9,477 nt of DNA from an uncultured Erythrobacteraceae bacterium (lineage in GTDB: Bacteria; Pseudomonadota; Alphaproteobacteria; Sphingomonadales; Sphingomonadaceae), in NCBI GenBank assembly GCA_950071875.1, contig CATMNW010000071.1, forward strand, positions 1 through 9,477, written 5' to 3'. Below are positions 6,765 through 9,477 of the stretch, in pieces; positions within the stretch are counted from its first letter, which is position 1; the number at the start of each line of letters is the position of its first letter. A model generated the notes under the pieces. That model saw only the letters and a list, made by a program, of their open reading frames with translations, was not told the DNA's origin and did no database searches. The position numbers were made by a program, and so were the translations under genes.

Positions 6765-6789
6765 AACGGCCCGATCAAGAGGCGGTTCC
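6765..6789 (-). promoter_or_regulatory. EcfG (SigT) general-stress promoter of the racemase-like gene
   Basis: On the - strand GGAAC (6789-6785) and CGTT (6768-6765) are exactly 16 nt apart, a full consensus match. It overlaps the end of the hydrolase coding region (stop at 6775-6777) and points toward the TTG start at 6697, giving an expected leader of about 60 nt. Confidence 0.68.
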
Positions 6790-7755
6790 ACCTGTTCTCG
6801 GAACATTTGTAGCAAGGACTTTGCCAAGCCACGACCGCAAATCGGCGGCACTGCGCTCGGGCGCTTCCTCCATCGGGATATGGCCAATGCCGGGGTAATG
6901 AACCAGCTTCGCATTCGGCAGGTGATCCATGTACCAGCCCGCCGCCTCGTAAGGAATGAGCGCGTCCTCCTCGCCCCACATCACCAGTGTCGGAACGGTT
7001 ACCTTGGACACGGCCTCTGGCGAAAAGCTTTGGCGCGGTGTCGCGAAACGCTGGCGCGTTGCATCGCGATTTCCCGGATAGCGCGCCATTTCCCAGTACC
7101 GGTCGACAGCTTCGGGCGTGACGATTTTCTGGTTGCTGACGCTTTGCGAAAGGCTGCGTTCTACCAGCGAACGCGGCAGGAACTGGCTCATGACATTGCC
7201 GACCCCGGGCATGGCGGCCAGCCTGAACGCCAAATTGCCGCCACCTTCACGCTCGACCGGCGCGCCGCTCGCGTCGACAAGGATCAATGCCTCCAGCCGT
7301 TCCGGATTGGAAATCGCGTAACCCATGGCAATTGCCCCACCCATCGAATTGCCCGCCAGGGCAAAACGCTGAACGCCCAAGGCATCTGCAACCGCATCGA
7401 TATCGGCATGGAACCCGTCGAGCGAATAGTTACCGTCGGGCGCGGGTCCGGTCAGACCATGGCCGCGCTGGTCGAAGCGGATCACGCGATAGTCGTTCTT
7501 CAGCGCATCGGCCCATTGTTGCCAGGTAAGCAGGTCCGCGTTCGAACCGTGAAGGAGCATGACGACAGGGGCATCGCGCGGGCCTTCGTCGCGCACATGG
7601 ATGCGCCGGTCGCCATCAATGGCCAGCACCTGCGAAGGCGGTGAGCCGCTCTTCGCGTACATTTCGTCGGGGTCGGTATCGGGCACGCGCAGGACGAAGA
7701 ACGCCACTGCCAGCGCGAGCAGCAGCCCACCGAGAATTAGCCAGCGCCGCTTCAC
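6775..7755 (-). CDS. Membrane-anchored or exported alpha/beta hydrolase
   Basis: A 326-residue alpha/beta hydrolase-fold protein. Residues 5-22 form one hydrophobic N-terminal segment after MKRR, so it is exported or anchored with the catalytic domain in the periplasm. The oxyanion-hole motif is LLHGSNAD (67-74), then DQRGHGLT (95-102). The nucleophile is Ser137 in GNSMGG (135-140), the acid Asp264 (GEEDALIP) and the base His292 (GIGHIPMEE). The triad is complete, as in esterases, haloperoxidase-like and C-C hydrolases; the substrate cannot be told. The start is GTG 7755, overlapping the cytochrome stop as GTGA, so translation is coupled to the dihaem cytochrome gene and the two probably act in the same envelope process. 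Confidence 0.9.
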   Translation of the reverse strand: MKRRWLILGGLLLALAVAFFVLRVPDTDPDEMYAKSGSPPSQVLAIDGDRRIHVRDEGPRDAPVVMLLHGSNADLLTWQQWADALKNDYRVIRFDQRGHGLTGPAPDGNYSLDGFHADIDAVADALGVQRFALAGNSMGGAIAMGYAISNPERLEALILVDASGAPVEREGGGNLAFRLAAMPGVGNVMSQFLPRSLVERSLSQSVSNQKIVTPEAVDRYWEMARYPGNRDATRQRFATPRQSFSPEAVSKVTVPTLVMWGEEDALIPYEAAGWYMDHLPNAKLVHYPGIGHIPMEEAPERSAADLRSWLGKVLATNVPRTGGTAS

Positions 7756-8768
7756 GGTGCCATCTCCTCGATCCAGCGGCGCACGATATCGAGCCCTTCC
7801 TCGTCAACGGTCGCCTTGCCGAGTTCGGGCATGGCAACGCCCGGCTCGGGGCTGCCCATGCGATAGGTCATGATGGAGCTATCGGGCGATCCCGGAACGA
7901 TGTCGAACAGGTGCCCCCCTGCCCCGCGACCGGCGGCAACGGGGCGCTTGCCGATGCCTATCGCTTCGGGGCTCTGCTGCTCCCAGCGCAAGTCGAGGCC
8001 GCTGTTGGAGGCCGTCGCGCCGGGTCGGTGGCAATGCGCACAATTGACGTCGAGATAGCCACGAGCAGCAGCGGCAAGGTCCGCATCCTGACGCGATTCC
8101 CAGACGGGCAACTGATCCGCCCCGACAGGAATCGTGTCCAGATTTCCTGTTGCAACCATCTCGCCCAGCCAGTCATGCGATAGGTTCCGCGCCTTGGGAC
8201 CGATTGGGACCACAGCCCCGTCGAGGCCGTGGCATTCCTTGCATTGGTTCTTGTTCGGCACACGGTAACTGATCGCTTCGCCGCCCGGTGTCGTGAGATC
8301 GAGCCGCGCCCCTGCAATCGCGAGGCGGGCATCGGTCTGTTCTTCGTTCCACAGATAGGGCAGCGCCAGCCAGCCATCGGGCCGGTGGAGCAGGACGCGC
8401 GTTTCGATCAGGCGGCGCTTCGCATCTTCGCCGAATGCGAATGTCTTTATCAGCGCCGCGCCGACCGGCATGTCGATCAGGCCTTCACCATCTGCGCGAA
8501 ACTCCGTTCCCGCCGCGCGATAGACGAAACGCAGCTTATCCGCGCCATCGGAATAGAGCGGAGTATTCAGCCGGTAGGGATAGACATGGGGCACCGGCAC
8601 TTGCCCGCCGAGATCGTCGAAAAATCCATAGTCGGACAATAGGCGCGGCATGCCGTCGGACAGGATCGCAGTATCGTTGACGTACTGAAGGGGCGGCGGC
8701 GTCGCGCGCACGGCCATGGCCCCCGCGAATGCGAGAATGGCTGCTGCCAGAACCGCAGCCCTGTTCAT
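7752..8768 (-). CDS. Exported dihaem c-type cytochrome, HNE_0200/SO2930 family
   Basis: The 338-residue protein starts with a signal peptide (about 1-22, hydrophobic core AVLAAAILAFAGAMAV). Family features follow: the LSDYGFFDDL stretch (44-53), PYRLNTPLYSDGADKLRFVY (64-83) and a beta-rich middle. It has two CxxCH haem-attachment sites, CKECH (176-180) and CAHCH (243-247). The C-terminal part holds PGSPDSSIMTYRM and VAMPELG, whose Met304 and Met313 could be axial ligands. It matches from memory TIGR03806, called SO2930-type dihaem cytochrome; the function of this family is unknown. Members usually form a two-gene pair with a parallel beta-helix protein (TIGR03805). The remnant overlapping its ATG by 4 nt (ATGA, 8765-8768) fits that partner. 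Location is periplasmic. Confidence 0.9.
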   Translation of the reverse strand: MNRAAVLAAAILAFAGAMAVRATPPPLQYVNDTAILSDGMPRLLSDYGFFDDLGGQVPVPHVYPYRLNTPLYSDGADKLRFVYRAAGTEFRADGEGLIDMPVGAALIKTFAFGEDAKRRLIETRVLLHRPDGWLALPYLWNEEQTDARLAIAGARLDLTTPGGEAISYRVPNKNQCKECHGLDGAVVPIGPKARNLSHDWLGEMVATGNLDTIPVGADQLPVWESRQDADLAAAARGYLDVNCAHCHRPGATASNSGLDLRWEQQSPEAIGIGKRPVAAGRGAGGHLFDIVPGSPDSSIMTYRMGSPEPGVAMPELGKATVDEEGLDIVRRWIEEMAP

Positions 8769-8956
8769 CCGCCAAGCCTTTCTTCGAGCGCGTCAGGCGC
8801 TCCGATCCCGCTGCGGTCGAAATCGGCTGCAGGCGCAGCAACATTCAATGGACCGGGCTGCGCACCGTCAAGGCCCTTGCCCGCTTGGGTCAGATTGAGG
8901 CTCCACCCCACGGTTCCGTCAACCGCGGCCAGTGATCCGAGCCCGTCCCACAACAC
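8765..8956 (-). pseudogene. 3' remnant of a probable parallel beta-helix protein gene (partner of the cytochrome)
   Basis: A - strand frame ending in TGA at 8765-8767 overlaps the cytochrome ATG. The 63 readable residues (about WDGLGSLAAVDGTVGW... to ALEERLGG) look like the C-terminal tail of a larger exported protein, and their codon use is native. The known pairing of the HNE_0200 cytochrome family with tandem beta-helix proteins makes this the expected partner, normally several hundred residues long. Upstream the frame meets a stop at 8981-8983, and DNA composition changes near here, so the rest is missing. GTG 8956 is only the first possible start, not a credible one. No beta-helix repeat survives, so the identity rests on context. 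Confidence 0.5.
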
Positions 8957-9477
8957 CGGTGGAAGCTCTCTTCGACGGTGTCAGTCGGCTCACCGAGGCG
9001 GTCATCCTGAACCAGGAACCGGTTTTTCGGCAAACCCACACCTCGCTCTCTTCGCTCTTGAAGAAGAATCTCATGGAATTGGCTCCGTTCTTCACCGTGA
9101 TCACTCTCTCCAATATCGAGGAGTATTCGGATCTCGGCCGTCGCAAGGAGTTGGTGGCACAACTCACAGCCGGCTCCACCTTTCATAGCCGGCTTCTGAA
9201 CACCCAGACGCCGAAGTTCAGACCTCATCGTCCGTTCGACTTGCTGACCACCAGTATCATACAAAGGTTCGTGACAGCGCAGATTTGGGGCAAGCGCCTC
9301 ATCACCGGACCCACCTTCTTGTCTCGCCTGCTTTTCCTCGCGATCAGTCTCGAGGTCTTCCGATTTTACTTGGAGACTTATAAACTGATGACCGACGAAA
9401 AGCATTATAGTCAGAGCGCGGTGGAGTGGTGCTTCGACTTCATGGAAAATGAGCTGCTCCATCACCACGACATTCTC
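8932..9477 (+). CDS. Unrecognised protein, open to the window edge, possibly lacking its 5' end
   Basis: Frame 1 of the + strand is open from 8899 to the end of the window. From about 8932 it reads like real protein: many codons ending in C or G (CTC, ATC, TTC, AAG, GAG), balanced aromatic residues and helical segments. Examples are the stretch around LFDGVSRLTEAV, a run near SLLKKNLMELAPFFTVI, and TFLSRLLFLAISLEVFRFYLETYKL (amphipathic or membrane-associated). Possible starts are GTG 8932, GTG 8959 and ATG 9073; none has a good ribosome site, so the true N-terminus may be lost at the junction. Local GC is clearly lower than the rest (27/60 at 9061-9120, 25/60 at 9361-9420), suggesting foreign origin. 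I recognise no family, metal site or catalytic motif. The opposite strand is also open but lacks coding character. Confidence 0.6.
   Translation, partial: MIRARPTTPVEALFDGVSRLTEAVILNQEPVFRQTHTSLSSLLKKNLMELAPFFTVITLSNIEEYSDLGRRKELVAQLTAGSTFHSRLLNTQTPKFRPHRPFDLLTTSIIQRFVTAQIWGKRLITGPTFLSRLLFLAISLEVFRFYLETYKLMTDEKHYSQSAVEWCFDFMENELLHHHDIL

Noticed and set aside
8890..9468. 192-codon open frame on the - strand at the right edge
   Set aside because: The + strand frame over the same region has the expected G/C-ending codons and protein-like composition; the - strand translation is rich in Glu, Gln and Arg, runs through the junction and resembles nothing known to me.

Overview
The window looks like chromosomal DNA from an alphaproteobacterium, most likely Sphingomonadales (Erythrobacter-like). 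The reasons are high GC with strong G/C third-position bias, two exact matches to the alphaproteobacterial general-stress sigma factor (EcfG/SigT) promoter GGAAC-N16-CGTT, and a gene set typical of that group (Tad pilus ATPase CpaF, entericidin-type lipoprotein, DUF938 protein, ABA4-like membrane protein, HNE_0200/SO2930-type dihaem cytochrome). The lineage is inferred from these features and was not tested by a search.

Left part (1-1300): the 3' end of cpaF on the + strand is followed by a hairpin and a possible 46-residue gene. That small gene meets a two-helix membrane protein gene on the - strand at a shared CTAG stop. A + strand entericidin-like lipoprotein gene follows, with a textbook EcfG promoter, and ends at a strong terminator that works in both directions.

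Middle (1293-5832), all on the - strand: a dGTPase-like HD hydrolase gene overlaps an atypical SDR gene by 8 nt, and an ABA4-like membrane protein gene follows after 3 nt. After an 80-nt gap comes a second unit, an acyl-CoA ligase and a DUF938 methyltransferase-like protein 10 nt apart. The ligase Shine-Dalgarno sequence lies in one arm of a hairpin.

Right part (6008-8980), also - strand: the 3' remnant of a parallel beta-helix protein gene overlaps a dihaem cytochrome c gene by ATGA, and that overlaps an anchored alpha/beta hydrolase gene by GTGA. An amino-acid racemase-like gene then has its own EcfG promoter, which overlaps the hydrolase 3' end. The racemase has alanine where the first catalytic residue is expected.

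Right edge (about 8930-9477): the beta-helix gene is cut off. Clearly lower-GC DNA begins with an open + strand frame that runs out of the window and that I do not recognise. Two genes lacking clear 5' ends meeting head to head suggests an insertion, deletion, island boundary or chimeric join. This edge, the two stress promoters, the Ala83 racemase and the hidden ribosome site are the points most worth a second look. I saw no tRNA, rRNA, CRISPR array or recognisable insertion sequence.
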